Source: Candidatus Gemmiger stercoravium (GTDB lineage Bacteria; Bacillota; Clostridia; Oscillospirales; Ruminococcaceae). Taken from it: a DNA stretch of 48,078 nucleotides. Where the stretch lies: positions 1 to 48,078 of the forward strand of contig DWWE01000046.1 of NCBI GenBank assembly GCA_019119835.1, given 5' to 3'. The position numbers and the translations under genes are program-made. Of the stretch, positions 21,716 through 30,868 are shown one piece after another; position 1 is the stretch's first letter, and each line of letters begins with the position of its first letter. Below the pieces are notes generated by a model. It ran no database searches. It saw nothing but the letters and a program-made list of their open reading frames with translations, and was not told the DNA's origin.

Positions 21716-23467
21716 ATGAAAGACCTCAAACGCCTGTTTGGGTATATGGGCCCCTACCGAAAGGACATGGCCCTGGGGATGCTGCTGGTGGTGGTGGAAA
21801 GCAGCTTCGAGATGGTCATTCCGGTGCTGATGAGCGACATCATCGACGTGGGGGTGGCCCGGCAGGACATCCCCAGCATCCTGCGCACCGGGCTGTGGAT
21901 GGCGGTGTGTGCGCTGCTGTCGCTGATCACCGGCCTGCTCTACGCCAAATACGCGGCCAGGGCCTCCTACGGGTTCGGCGCCCGCATCCGGGAGGCCGAG
22001 TACGCCAAGGTCCAGACCTACGCCTTCGGCAACCTGGACCATTTCGAGACCTCCTCGCTGATCACCCGCATGACCACCGATGTCTCGGTGCTGCAGAACG
22101 CCATCAACGGCGGTTTCCGCCCGATGGTGCGCGGCCCGGCCATGCTGGTGCTGGGGGTGCTGCTCTCCTTTATGATGAGCCCGCAGCTGGCTGTCGTCTT
22201 TTTCATCTGTGCGCCCATCCTGGGGGTGGTGCTGTTCCTTGTGGTGCGGCGGATCGCGCCCATGTACATCCGGCTGCAGCAGGCCATGGATCACCTGAAC
22301 AACGTCGTGCAGGAATGCCTGACCGCCATCCGGGCGGTCAAGGCTTTCGTGCGGGGCGACTATGAGGAAAAGAAGTTCGAATCGGTCAACGGCGAGCTGA
22401 CCCGGGTCAGCCTGGGGACCTTCCGCACGGCGGTGCTCAATCTGCCGGCCTTCCAGCTGACGATGTACGCGGCCTGCGTGCTGATCCTCTGGATGGGCGG
22501 CAACATGATCCTGCAGGGCACGCTTACGGTGGGGCGGCTGACCAGCTTCCTGAGCTATGTCATGCAGGTGATGAACTCGCTGATGATGATTTCCAACGTC
22601 TTCCTGCTCATGACCCGCTCGCTGGCCAGCGCCCGCCGGGTGGCCGAAGTGCTGGACGAACCGGTGGAGCTGGTGAGCCCGGACAAGGCGGTCGCCGAGA
22701 TTCCCGACGGCGGCATCGTCTTTGAGAACGTCTCCTTCAAATACCACCCGGACGCCGCCGAATATGCCCTGGCCGACATCAATCTGACCATCCGCCCCGG
22801 GCAGACGGTGGGGGTGCTGGGGGGCACCGGTTCGGCCAAGTCCACCCTGGTGCAGCTGATTCCCCGGCTGTACGACGCCACCGAAGGCCGGGTGCTGGTG
22901 GGCGGCCGGGATGTGCGGGACTATGACCTGGTGGCCCTGCGGGACGCCGTCGGCATCGTGCTGCAGAAAAACGTGCTGTTTTCCGGCACCGTGCGGGACA
23001 ACCTGCGCTGGGGCGATCCCCGGGCCGATGACGAGACCCTCTGGGCGGCCTGCCGGGCCGCCTGTGCCGACGAGTTCCTGGAACGGATGCCCGGCGGGCT
23101 GGACGCCGACCTGGGCCAGGGCGGCGTGAACGTATCCGGCGGGCAGAAGCAGCGGCTGTGCATCGCCCGCACCCTGCTCAAACACCCCAAGGTGCTGATC
23201 TTTGACGACTCCACCAGCGCGGTGGACACCGCCACCGAGGCAAAGATCCGCAAGGCGCTGCGGGCGCTGCCCGATGTGACCAAGATCATCATTGCCCAGC
23301 GCATCACCTCGGTCATGGGGACCGACCAGATCATCCTGCTGGAGGACGGCCGCATCCATGCGGTGGGCACCCACAGCGAACTGCTGGCCCGCGACCCGAT
23401 CTATCAGGAGATCTATCATTCCCAGATGAAAGGAGGCGGCGAGGATGGCGCGGCAGATCTCGGGTAA
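21716..23467 (+). CDS. Heterodimeric ABC exporter subunit with degenerate ATPase site
   Basis: A 583-residue half-transporter: six membrane helices (about residues 15-300) and a C-terminal ATPase. Walker A is GGTGSAKST with Ala374 before Lys375, in place of the usual Gly. The signature is VSGGQKQR, Walker B is VLIFDDSTSAVDT with Asp498 where the catalytic Glu normally sits, and the switch is TKIIIAQRITSV (Gln, not His). Those changes mark the non-hydrolytic site of asymmetric exporters such as TM287/288, BmrC/D and LmrC/D. It overlaps the partner gene by 23 bases. It likely exports drugs or hydrophobic metabolites, under MarR control. Confidence 0.93.
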   Translation: MKDLKRLFGYMGPYRKDMALGMLLVVVESSFEMVIPVLMSDIIDVGVARQDIPSILRTGLWMAVCALLSLITGLLYAKYAARASYGFGARIREAEYAKVQTYAFGNLDHFETSSLITRMTTDVSVLQNAINGGFRPMVRGPAMLVLGVLLSFMMSPQLAVVFFICAPILGVVLFLVVRRIAPMYIRLQQAMDHLNNVVQECLTAIRAVKAFVRGDYEEKKFESVNGELTRVSLGTFRTAVLNLPAFQLTMYAACVLILWMGGNMILQGTLTVGRLTSFLSYVMQVMNSLMMISNVFLLMTRSLASARRVAEVLDEPVELVSPDKAVAEIPDGGIVFENVSFKYHPDAAEYALADINLTIRPGQTVGVLGGTGSAKSTLVQLIPRLYDATEGRVLVGGRDVRDYDLVALRDAVGIVLQKNVLFSGTVRDNLRWGDPRADDETLWAACRAACADEFLERMPGGLDADLGQGGVNVSGGQKQRLCIARTLLKHPKVLIFDDSTSAVDTATEAKIRKALRALPDVTKIIIAQRITSVMGTDQIILLEDGRIHAVGTHSELLARDPIYQEIYHSQMKGGGEDGAADLG

Positions 23468-25286
23468 GAAACCCAAAAACTTCGGCTTTACCCTCCAGGC
23501 GCTGCTCTCCTACATGGGGCGGCACAAGTTCCTCTTCCTGGTGGTGGCGGTGCTGGTCACCGTCAGCGCCATGGGCAACCTGCTGGGCACCTACATGATC
23601 CGCCCGGTGGTCAACAGCGTGGGCCAGGGGGATATGGCGGCCCTGGTGCAGGGGGTGGCTGTCACGGCGGCCATCTACGGCGTCGGCGTGCTGGCTGCCC
23701 TGGGCTATACCCAGACGATGGTCTACGCCGCCCAGAAGGTGCTCTACGACATCCGCCGCGACCTGTTCGCCCACATCCAGCGGCTGCCGCTGCGCTTCTT
23801 TGACACCCAGCGCCACGGCGACATCATGAGCTACTTCACCAACGATGTGGACACGGTGGCCGATGCGCTGAACAACAGCTTCGCCATGACCATCCAGAGC
23901 TTCATCCAGATGACCGGCACGCTGGTGCTGCTGTTCGTGCTGAACTGGCGCCTTTCGCTGATCGTGGTGCTGGGGTATGCGGTCATGTTCCTCTACATCC
24001 GGTTCAGCGCCCGGCGCAGCACCGCCTTCTACACCGACCAGCAGGCGGCGCTGGGGGATGTGAACGGCTATATCGAGGAGATGGTCAGCAGCCAGAAGAT
24101 CATCAAGGTCTTCAACCACGAGCCGGCCAACCTGCGGGTCTTCCTGGACAAGAACGAGACGCTGCGCAAGGCCGGTACCGGCGCCCAGGGCTATGCGGCC
24201 ACCATGGTGCCGGCGGTGGTCAGCATCTCCTACATCAACTACGCCGTCGTGGCGGTGGTGGGCGGCCTGATGGCGCTGCACGGCATGACCGACATCGGCA
24301 GCCTGTCCAGCTACCTGATTTTTGTGCGTCAGGCGGCCATGCCCATCAACCAGTTCACCCAGCAAAGCAACTTCCTGCTGGCGGCCATGGCCGGCGCCGA
24401 GCGTATCTTTGAGGCCATGCGGATGGAACCGGAGCCGGACGAAGGCAAGATCCGGCTGGTCAACGTGCGGCAGGAGGGAGGAACCCTGGCCGCCTGCAGC
24501 GAAAAGACCGGCCGCTGGGCCTGGCAGAAACCGGACAGCGCGCTGGTGACGCTGCGGGGGGACGTGCGGTTCGAGGATGTGAGCTTCGGCTACGACAAAG
24601 ACCACACCATCCTGCAAAAGATCAGCCTGTACGCCAAGCCCGGGCAGAAGATCGCCTTTGTGGGCTCCACCGGCGCCGGCAAGACCACCATCACCAACCT
24701 GATCAACCGGTTTTATGATGTCAGCGCCGGGCGCATCACCTTCGACGGCATCAACGTGCAGGACATCCGCAAGGACGACCTGCGCCGGTCCCTGGGGGTG
24801 GTGCTGCAGGACACCCACCTGTTCACCGGCACCGTGGCGGACAACATCCGCTTCGGCAAGCTGGACGCGACCCGGGAGGAGATCGAGCAGGCGGCCCGCA
24901 TCGCCAACGCCGACAGTTTTATCCGCCGTCTGCCCAAGGGGTACGACACCCTGGTCACCAGCGACGGCGCCAACCTGAGCCAGGGTCAGCGGCAGCTGCT
25001 GGCCATCGCCCGGGCCGCCGTGGCCGACCCGCCGGTGCTGATCCTGGATGAAGCGACTTCCTCCATCGACACCCGCACCGAAGCCCTGATCGAAAAGGGG
25101 ATGGACAGCCTGATGGAAGGGCGCACGGTGTTTGTCATCGCCCACCGCCTGTCCACAGTGCGCAACGCCAACGCGATCATCGTGCTGGAACACGGCGCCA
25201 TCGTCGAGCGCGGCGACCACGAGGAACTCCTGGCCCATAAGGGCGAATACTACCAGCTTTACCACGGCATGTTCGAACTGTCCTGA
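23445..25286 (+). CDS. Heterodimeric ABC exporter subunit with consensus ATPase site
   Basis: A 613-residue partner of the preceding half-transporter. Membrane domain about residues 20-330 (six helices), then a connector of about 30 extra residues (VNVRQEGGTLAACSEKTG) before the ATPase. Walker A is GSTGAGKTT, signature LSQGQRQ (LSQGQ rather than LSGGQ, common in this subfamily), Walker B VLILDEATSSIDTRTE with catalytic Glu536, and H-loop VIAHRLSTV. Paired with the degenerate subunit it should give one active and one inactive ATP site. The ribosome site AAAGGAGG lies within the upstream coding sequence. Substrate unknown. Confidence 0.93.
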   Translation: MARQISGKKPKNFGFTLQALLSYMGRHKFLFLVVAVLVTVSAMGNLLGTYMIRPVVNSVGQGDMAALVQGVAVTAAIYGVGVLAALGYTQTMVYAAQKVLYDIRRDLFAHIQRLPLRFFDTQRHGDIMSYFTNDVDTVADALNNSFAMTIQSFIQMTGTLVLLFVLNWRLSLIVVLGYAVMFLYIRFSARRSTAFYTDQQAALGDVNGYIEEMVSSQKIIKVFNHEPANLRVFLDKNETLRKAGTGAQGYAATMVPAVVSISYINYAVVAVVGGLMALHGMTDIGSLSSYLIFVRQAAMPINQFTQQSNFLLAAMAGAERIFEAMRMEPEPDEGKIRLVNVRQEGGTLAACSEKTGRWAWQKPDSALVTLRGDVRFEDVSFGYDKDHTILQKISLYAKPGQKIAFVGSTGAGKTTITNLINRFYDVSAGRITFDGINVQDIRKDDLRRSLGVVLQDTHLFTGTVADNIRFGKLDATREEIEQAARIANADSFIRRLPKGYDTLVTSDGANLSQGQRQLLAIARAAVADPPVLILDEATSSIDTRTEALIEKGMDSLMEGRTVFVIAHRLSTVRNANAIIVLEHGAIVERGDHEELLAHKGEYYQLYHGMFELS

Positions 25287-25460
25287 GGAAGCCGAATCAC
25301 CTTGAACCAAAAAGAGACAGCCCCGGCGGGAGAGCTCAGCATATTGAGAGACCCGGTACGCAGCACAAAAGGGAAACAGCCGCCCACTGCGCCCGCAGAC
25401 CCGGTTCTCAGGGCGGAGATCGTCCGCCGACAGCGAAGATTTTCACGTTTTGACAAGTTG
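25287..25460. other. Intergenic stretch with short repeats
   Basis: No gene supported. CAAAAAGAGACAGCCCC (25309 region) recurs near 33584, and GACCCGGT occurs twice (near 25350 and 25398) inside flanks TTGAGAG and TTCTCAG. This looks like a decayed dispersed element or a structured transcript tail. Open frames here have no ribosome site or protein character. Confidence 0.4.
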
Positions 25461-25501
25461 AGGCGCGTTGCAGATTTCTGCTCTGCAACGCGCCTTTTTT
25501 G
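25461..25501 (+). terminator. Intrinsic terminator of the ABC exporter operon
   Basis: AGGCGCGTTGCAGA (25461-25474) pairs with TCTGCAACGCGCCT (25482-25495), followed by TTTTTG. It lies 175 bases after the exporter stop. Confidence 0.88.
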
Positions 25502-25531
25502 TTTGTTCCCCCCGCCGCCCTTGCCAAAGGG

Positions 25532-25578
25532 AACAGGCCCTGCCCCGTGGAACTGCATCCGTGGGGCGGGGCCTGTTG
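25532..25578. terminator. Long GC-rich hairpin after the VanZ-like gene
   Basis: AACAGGCCCTGCCCC pairs with GGGGCGGGGCCTGTT across an 18-base loop. It sits 20 bases past the minus-strand VanZ stop. There is no T-run on that strand, so it may be a weak terminator or RNA-end protector. Confidence 0.45.
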
Positions 25579-25597
25579 TGTCGGGGCGCCGTTTCCC

Positions 25598-25984
25598 TTA
25601 ACCCAGAAGGCAGACCGCGGCGGCGCCGAGGAGGGTGCCGAGAAGGTTGAGGGCGACATCGAGCCAGGAAAAGTGGCGGCCCTGGATCCAGCGCTTGGTG
25701 GCCTCGTCCGCCCAGGCCCAGAAGATCAGGGCCGCGGCCGGCCAGCGGGGCAGCCGCCCCAGCCGCAGGGTGCAGACAAAGAGGGCGGCCAGCACCGCGT
25801 ACACCCCCACATGGGCCAGGCGGCGCAGCGCACAGTTCAGCCGCTCGGTGTCCTTTTCAAGAAAGGACAACCTTTCGGCCAGTTCCAGGCTGGTGCGGCT
25901 GGTGTGTTCCCCGTCCTGGTGGGACAGGAAGGTCATGAAGGCAAACCAGAGCAGCGTCAGGGTCAGGGAGATGAAAAACTTCAA
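25598..25984 (-). CDS. VanZ-like family membrane protein
   Basis: A 128-residue membrane protein with about four helices (near 3-20, 62-82, 85-100 and 110-128). The family pattern is visible: an N-terminal helix (LTLTLLWFAFMTFLSHQ) whose end carries the S-x-x-D/G segment, RLAHVGVYAVLAALF (H and Y conserved), then DEATKRWIQGRHFSWLDVALN, the E/D-x-x-Q-x-F-x-x-R-x-x-S/D signature region. Members are named after VanZ (teicoplanin resistance) but most have no proven role. I chose TTG 25984 because AGGAGG lies 10 bases before it; a further TTG at 26005 is upstream of that site. Not part of an operon. Confidence 0.85.
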   Translation of the reverse strand: MKFFISLTLTLLWFAFMTFLSHQDGEHTSRTSLELAERLSFLEKDTERLNCALRRLAHVGVYAVLAALFVCTLRLGRLPRWPAAALIFWAWADEATKRWIQGRHFSWLDVALNLLGTLLGAAAVCLLG

Positions 25985-26079
25985 GGGTAGACAGCCTCCT
26001 GCCAAAACAGAATGACACCATCATACCACAGCCTGACCCGGTTGACCAGTGGCAGCAGCCGGCGCAGGGCCCGGAGCCC

Positions 26080-27444
26080 TCAGCCGCGGAAGTTTTTCGG
26101 CAGGTCCCGGGCCGATTCCATATACTCCCTGTAGAAGCCCAGAAAGTGCTGGGGGTCGCGCACGACGCAGCCGGTCGGCTTGTGGGCCCGGATCAGGTCG
26201 CCGCATTTGCCGCAGGTCACGCAGACACGCTTGGGGTCGATGCGGCCGTCGTGCAGGATCTGGTTGGCGAAGGCCGGGTCGGCAAAGGCCATCCGGCCGA
26301 AGAGCATCCCGTCGCACAGCCCCTGCTCCACCGCGCCGGCGCTGTACAGGTCCGCATACTGGCGCAGATAGCTGGGGGCCGAAGCGTAGATAACCAGGTC
26401 GGGCACCGCCTGCTTGACCGCGCCGATGCCCCGGATCATCCGGGCAAGACCTTCCAGCGGATGTTCATCCGGCAGGTACTTGCCGGCGTCGAAGGGGCGG
26501 GTCACATGGGTCGTGACATAGGGGTTCCCCATCGTCAGGTTGACCATCGTGAGCCCGTACTCCTCCTTCAGCTGGCGGACCAGGCGGATCGGCTCGGTGT
26601 AGTCCGGTTCCCGGCCGCCGTTTTCCCGCACGCCGAAGCCGTAGGGATACTCGTACCCGTCATAGATACCCAGCCGGCAGGTCACCTGAAAGCCGGAATC
26701 CTCCTGGACTTTGGCCGCCGCGATGGCGTTGCGCAGCAGACGGGTGCGGTTTTCAAAGCTGCCGCCGTAGGCGCCGGGCCGGGTGTAGGCGGAGGTGAGC
26801 TCCGCCAGCAGGTAGCCGTGGCAGGACTTGATGTCCACCGCGTCAAACCCCGCCGCTTTGGCCAGGGCGGCGGCCTGGCCGAACTTTTCTTCCAGCGCCT
26901 TGAGATAATCGTCCGAGACGATGCAGCTGTCGTCGGCGGCGCGGAACTGCTCGTAATAGGGGTTGCGGTAGGCGATGAGGGGGGCCGGCCTGTTGTCCGG
27001 GTTGGAGTAGCGGCCCGAATGGTTCGCCTGCATGACCAGGTACGGCGCATACCCGTTGGCGCGCAGGCCGGCTTCCTTGATGGCGGCCGTGAATGCCTGG
27101 TAGGCGGCGAGGTTTTCCCGGCAGAGGTAGAGCTGGGTCTTGCCGGAGCGCCCCTCCGGCACAATGGAGATCGCCTCAAACCAGATGACCGCGCTGCCCC
27201 CTTCCGCCTCCTGCACATAGCGGCGGAGGGTGTATTCCGACGGGGCGCCGTCATCCTGCGAGTCGGCGCCCTCCATCGGGGCGATGCCCAGGCGGTTGGG
27301 CACCGTTACCGGGCCGAAGGACACCGGCTCGGCCAGTACCCGCGTATCCGCCGCGAAGGGAAGGTCCGCCCCCAGCGCCTGCGCCCTGGCTTTGAGCTCC
27401 TCCAGATTCTTGTAATGGAACCGTTCATGCGCCACAACGATCAT
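26080..27444 (-). CDS. Old Yellow Enzyme-type flavin oxidoreductase with C-terminal Cys cluster
   Basis: A 454-residue NAD(P)H:flavin oxidoreductase of the OYE / 2,4-dienoyl-CoA reductase superfamily, lacking the C-terminal FAD/NAD domain of the long members. The TIM barrel begins about residue 45 (VTVPNRLGIAPMEGADSQDDG, FMN and Thr/Cys-site region). VMQANHSGRYSN and DAVDIKSCHGYLLAEL, which are the FMN and substrate His motifs, and TCRLG follow. A late LFGRMAFADP precedes CVTCGKCGDLIR with Cys408, 411, 414 and, 11 residues on, Cys426, the position of the 4Fe-4S ligands in dienoyl-CoA reductase. It probably reduces an unsaturated carbonyl. AraC-type gene 27602 diverges from it. Confidence 0.88.
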   Translation of the reverse strand: MIVVAHERFHYKNLEELKARAQALGADLPFAADTRVLAEPVSFGPVTVPNRLGIAPMEGADSQDDGAPSEYTLRRYVQEAEGGSAVIWFEAISIVPEGRSGKTQLYLCRENLAAYQAFTAAIKEAGLRANGYAPYLVMQANHSGRYSNPDNRPAPLIAYRNPYYEQFRAADDSCIVSDDYLKALEEKFGQAAALAKAAGFDAVDIKSCHGYLLAELTSAYTRPGAYGGSFENRTRLLRNAIAAAKVQEDSGFQVTCRLGIYDGYEYPYGFGVRENGGREPDYTEPIRLVRQLKEEYGLTMVNLTMGNPYVTTHVTRPFDAGKYLPDEHPLEGLARMIRGIGAVKQAVPDLVIYASAPSYLRQYADLYSAGAVEQGLCDGMLFGRMAFADPAFANQILHDGRIDPKRVCVTCGKCGDLIRAHKPTGCVVRDPQHFLGFYREYMESARDLPKNFRG

Positions 27445-27466
27445 CCTTTCCGTTTGCTGAAAATGT

Positions 27467-27474
27467 GGTATACT
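27467..27474 (+). promoter_or_regulatory. Extended -10 element in the OYE/AraC divergent region
   Basis: TGGTATACT reads as an extended -10 toward the AraC gene, and its complement contains TATAGT toward the OYE gene. No clear -35 box on either strand, which fits activator-dependent control. Confidence 0.4.
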
Positions 27475-27601
27475 ATAAAAAATACGCTTTCGTGCGCGTG
27501 GCCGGCCGGGGCTCCGCTTTTGCGCAAGGGCATGGCCCCGGCCGCCGGGCCCTGCGGCCCTGCCTTACCCCGGCTGCGCGCCGTGTCAGGAGGTTTTTCC
27601 C

Positions 27602-28438
27602 ATGCCGTGCAGCGACCGCCCGCCCTTTGCCTGCCGCTATGAGACCGACGCCGTCCCCCTGCAGATCCACGAGCCGGTGGGACATTTTGAGTACACCGTC
27701 CTGCTGGTTCTGGCCGGCGGGGCGGACGCCGCCATCACCCACCGCACCTACCGGCTGCGCCGGGGGTCGCTGCTCTTCATCGGGCGGCTGGAAAGCCACG
27801 CCATCCGGATCCAAACCACGCCTTACGAGCGGTATGTGGCCAGGCTGTCCCTGGACATGCTGCTGAAAAGCGTGCCGGATACCCCGCTGCTCTCCATCTT
27901 CATCCGCCGGCCGGAGGATTTCCGACATCTCATCCAGCTGGACGAACCGGAGCTGGAGCGGATCCTGCCCGTTTTCAGCCGGCTGGCGCAGGAAAGCCCG
28001 GGGCAGGCGCCCTTCGCCCTGTCCCGCTGCAGCAGCCTGCTGAATCTCTTTTTGATCGAGCTGTACCGGATGGCCCCGCAGGCGTTCCCCAGCTGGTCCA
28101 ACTGCACCACCCAGACTGCGGTGGTGGCCGCCCAGCAGTACATGACCCGGAACTTCCGGCGGCCGCTGACCCTGGAGGAGGTGGCCGAACACGCCTTTGT
28201 CTCCCGCCATACCCTGTCGCTGGCCTTCCGGCAGAACGTCGGCATGACCTACAAGGATTACCTGATCCTGCTGCGGATCACCGAAGCCAAGCGCCTGCTG
28301 GTCACGACCGACGCCCCGGTCTCCAAAATCGGGGAGCTTGTGGGGTATTCCAACGTGAACAACTTCATCAAGATCTTTCGGGAACGGATGCACACCACCC
28401 CGCTGCAGTACCGGCTCGCCCGGGGCCGGCCCGAATAA
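27602..28438 (+). CDS. AraC family transcriptional regulator
   Basis: A 278-residue regulator. Residues 15-90 form a cupin-like sensing fold (YTVLLVLAGGADAAITHRTY, RLRRGSLLFIGRLESHAI). Two helix-turn-helix motifs occupy about residues 185-275: LTLEEVAEHAFVSRHTLSLA and SKIGELVGYSNVNNFIKIF, ending in RMHTTPLQYR. AGGAGG lies nine bases before the ATG. The gene diverges from the OYE-like enzyme with only 157 bases between, so it is the natural candidate to control that enzyme in response to its substrate. The leader is unusually GC-rich. It shows no close resemblance to the other AraC protein beyond the family fold. Confidence 0.88.
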   Translation: MPCSDRPPFACRYETDAVPLQIHEPVGHFEYTVLLVLAGGADAAITHRTYRLRRGSLLFIGRLESHAIRIQTTPYERYVARLSLDMLLKSVPDTPLLSIFIRRPEDFRHLIQLDEPELERILPVFSRLAQESPGQAPFALSRCSSLLNLFLIELYRMAPQAFPSWSNCTTQTAVVAAQQYMTRNFRRPLTLEEVAEHAFVSRHTLSLAFRQNVGMTYKDYLILLRITEAKRLLVTTDAPVSKIGELVGYSNVNNFIKIFRERMHTTPLQYRLARGRPE

Positions 28439-28662
28439 AGTGTACCATATCCGCCACGGGGTCTCTATAGCCAAGGCCGCACAAAAATATGCCTTTTGTT
28501 ACCTCTCCCGGCCGGGGCATCCCGCCCGGGCCGCCGCCTGCCCCGGGGCGGGCCCCGCTGCCCTTGCGCCGCCGCCGGAAGGTATGCTATGATGGAATCA
28601 GATGCAGGAACGTTTGTTTGCAGCGACCCTGCAGCGCTGCGGAAGATAAGGAGGCGAACCGG

Positions 28663-29952
28663 ATGAAAAAGTTTGGCGCAGGGCTGCTGGCGGCAGCCCT
28701 ACTGCTCAGCGGCTGTCAGCGCGAGGCCCCGGCCGAGGGACCCGCCCTGACCGATGACATCGACTATATGCCGGTGGTGGAGGCGACCGATCTGGCTTCG
28801 GCCGGCATCACGCTGGCGGACGATCTGCACGGCGTTCCCACCCAGGCCAGGACCGAAATCACCGAGCAGGGCATCTTCTTCTTTGATTGGGACGCCGGGC
28901 TGCTGATGTTCAATGACTGGCAGACCAACGCCACCTACCCGCTGTGTGCCAAAGCAAACTGCACCCACAGCGACGCGGGCTGCAACGCCTGGTTTGATAC
29001 CGCCGCCGGCACCCCCTCCGGGCTGCACAGCGACGGCGACCGCCTGTACTATTTCACCACGAACTACCCGGCCGCCTGCTATGTGCAGGATTTCGACGGC
29101 GAAAACTGCCGGGAAGTCTTCTCGTTTGAGGGCGACATTTACCCGCAATTTGTCTACGAGGGCGACAGCGTCTATTTTGTGGCAAACGGCTACCAGATGA
29201 ATGCCGAGCCGGACGAGACCGGCAGCACCGTCGCCGTCGGCGGCGATCAGATTCTGCGGGCCGACCTCCAGACCGGGGCGCTCGAGACAATCCCGCTGAC
29301 GCTGCCGGATGATACCGGTAAAATCACCCGCCTGGCCATCACGGGGAAATACGGCGATTCCCTCTGCCTTTACTATGAGGAAATCGACCGCGGCCTTTTC
29401 GCCAACTTTTTGCAAAACCTCGAACGCACCCGTTTTTTGCTGGATCTTGAAACCGGGCAGATTCAGGGGATGATGGAAGATCGCAAGCGCGCCAACCAGA
29501 TGAGCAGTTCCGACGGCACCGCTTGCGGCCTGTACGCCTACCTCGACATTGATTGGGATACCGAAAAGTCCTTCACCCTCGGGTCCCATACCGCCGACGC
29601 GGCCGACGGCGTCCCGATCCTGATCGACTTTGCCAACCGGGTTGAGTATCACTTTCCGTCTCAGCCGAGCCTCTCGGTCGGGTTTAGCCTCCACGATGGC
29701 AAGCTGTTCTACACCCGCCCCGCCGACGACGGGCAAAGCCTGCGGCTGTTCTACTTCGACTTTGCAACCCAAACCGAACAGCCTGTGCCGGACTTTTTCC
29801 AGGATTATATCATCCGGGAGGAGACCGAAAACTGGTTTGCCATCGCCCCGCGGCAGGATGCGAACACGCTGCCGTCCTATTCCCGCGTGCTGAAAAGCGA
29901 CTATTTTGCCGGGAACCCTGCGCTCATCGAGATGGGCGAGATCCAGCTGTAA
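28663..29952 (+). CDS. Lipoprotein, probable beta-propeller, linked to an ABC-2 transporter
   Basis: A 429-residue lipoprotein: MKKFGAGLLAAALLLSGCQ with lipobox LSGC. The mature part has repeated units of the DUF5050 / WD-like kind (GIFFFDWDAGLLMFNDWQ, DGDRLYYFTTNYPAACYVQ, GDSVYFVANGYQ, DGKLFYTRPADDGQSLRLF). Each unit has a Y/F-x-x-aromatic strand and acidic turns, suggesting a six- to seven-bladed propeller. The segment CAKANCTHSDAGCNAW, with three Cys, matches a pattern often seen in Clostridial lipoproteins beside transporters. It starts after AAGGAGG and is 13 bases from the ATPase gene, so the three genes form one operon. The role, sensing or cargo binding, is unknown. Confidence 0.8.
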   Translation: MKKFGAGLLAAALLLSGCQREAPAEGPALTDDIDYMPVVEATDLASAGITLADDLHGVPTQARTEITEQGIFFFDWDAGLLMFNDWQTNATYPLCAKANCTHSDAGCNAWFDTAAGTPSGLHSDGDRLYYFTTNYPAACYVQDFDGENCREVFSFEGDIYPQFVYEGDSVYFVANGYQMNAEPDETGSTVAVGGDQILRADLQTGALETIPLTLPDDTGKITRLAITGKYGDSLCLYYEEIDRGLFANFLQNLERTRFLLDLETGQIQGMMEDRKRANQMSSSDGTACGLYAYLDIDWDTEKSFTLGSHTADAADGVPILIDFANRVEYHFPSQPSLSVGFSLHDGKLFYTRPADDGQSLRLFYFDFATQTEQPVPDFFQDYIIREETENWFAIAPRQDANTLPSYSRVLKSDYFAGNPALIEMGEIQL

Positions 29953-29965
29953 GGGGGGCGCCGCC

Positions 29966-30868
29966 ATGCAAAAGGACCGGACCCCCGCGCTCACAGCGCA
30001 GCACCTGAGCAAGCGGTATGGCAAGACCCGGGCGCTGAGCGATTTCAGCTACACCTTCACCCCCGGCATCTACGGGCTGCTGGGGCCCAACGGCGCGGGC
30101 AAAAGCACCCTGATGAGCCTGATCAGCAGCACCCTGCGCCCCACCGGGGGCCGGGTGCAGTACGGCGGCCGGGATGTGCTTGCGCTGGGCGCCGCCTACC
30201 GCGCCGTGCTGGGCGTGGTGCCCCAGCAGATGCCGCTGTACGACTTTTTCACCGGGCAGGAATACCTGGAATACATCGCCGCCCTCAAGGGCATGGCCCG
30301 CCGCCCGGCCGCCGAGGCCGCCCGCCGTGCGCTGGAAAGCGTCGAGCTGGCCGACCAGGGCGGGGCGCGGGTGGGCGGTTATTCCGGCGGCATGAAGCAG
30401 CGGCTGCTGCTGGCCCAGGCGCTGCTGGGCGACCCGGCCGTCCTGATCCTGGACGAGCCGACCGCCGGGCTGGACCCCCGCCAGCGGATCGTGCTGCGCA
30501 ACCTGATCACCCGCATCAGCGAAAACAAGATCGTGATCTTCGCCACCCATGTGGTGCCGGACATCGAACCCATCGCCCGGGAAGTGCTGCTGCTGCGCCG
30601 CGGCCGGCTGATCGACGCCGGCCCGGTGGCCCGGCTCTGCCGGTCGATCGAGGGCTGTGTGGCGGAGGAGGAACTGGACCCGGACGCCTTCGCCGCGGTG
30701 GCCGCCACCGGCCGGGTGGTGAATTTTCAGCCGCTGGGGGCGCGGTATCGGGTGCGGTATCTGCTGCAGGCCCCCGACCCCGGGCACCCCGGCGCCGCAG
30801 CCCCCACGCTGGAGGATGTGTACCTCTACCATTTTCACGACAGCGAGAAAAGCGGGGCGGCGCTATGA
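29966..30868 (+). CDS. ABC transporter ATP-binding protein (ABC-2 / bacitracin-type)
   Basis: A 300-residue ATPase that powers the following permease. Walker A is GPNGAGKST (residues about 40-48), Q-loop VVPQQMPLYDFFTG, signature GYSGGMKQR (YSGGM variant), Walker B LILDEPTAGLDPRQR, and H-loop FATHVVPDIE. The last 90 residues form the accessory domain of this family and end in LEDVYLYHFHD. It overlaps the permease by four bases (ATGA). The operon with a lipoprotein and a very long permease resembles transporters for antimicrobial peptides or membrane-stress compounds, but the cargo is unknown. Confidence 0.92.
   Translation: MQKDRTPALTAQHLSKRYGKTRALSDFSYTFTPGIYGLLGPNGAGKSTLMSLISSTLRPTGGRVQYGGRDVLALGAAYRAVLGVVPQQMPLYDFFTGQEYLEYIAALKGMARRPAAEAARRALESVELADQGGARVGGYSGGMKQRLLLAQALLGDPAVLILDEPTAGLDPRQRIVLRNLITRISENKIVIFATHVVPDIEPIAREVLLLRRGRLIDAGPVARLCRSIEGCVAEEELDPDAFAAVAATGRVVNFQPLGARYRVRYLLQAPDPGHPGAAAPTLEDVYLYHFHDSEKSGAAL

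Noticed and set aside
25302-25601. Short open frame in the gap after the ABC exporter
   Set aside because: It reads straight through a strong terminator hairpin and its sequence is Pro/Arg-rich with no recognisable domain.
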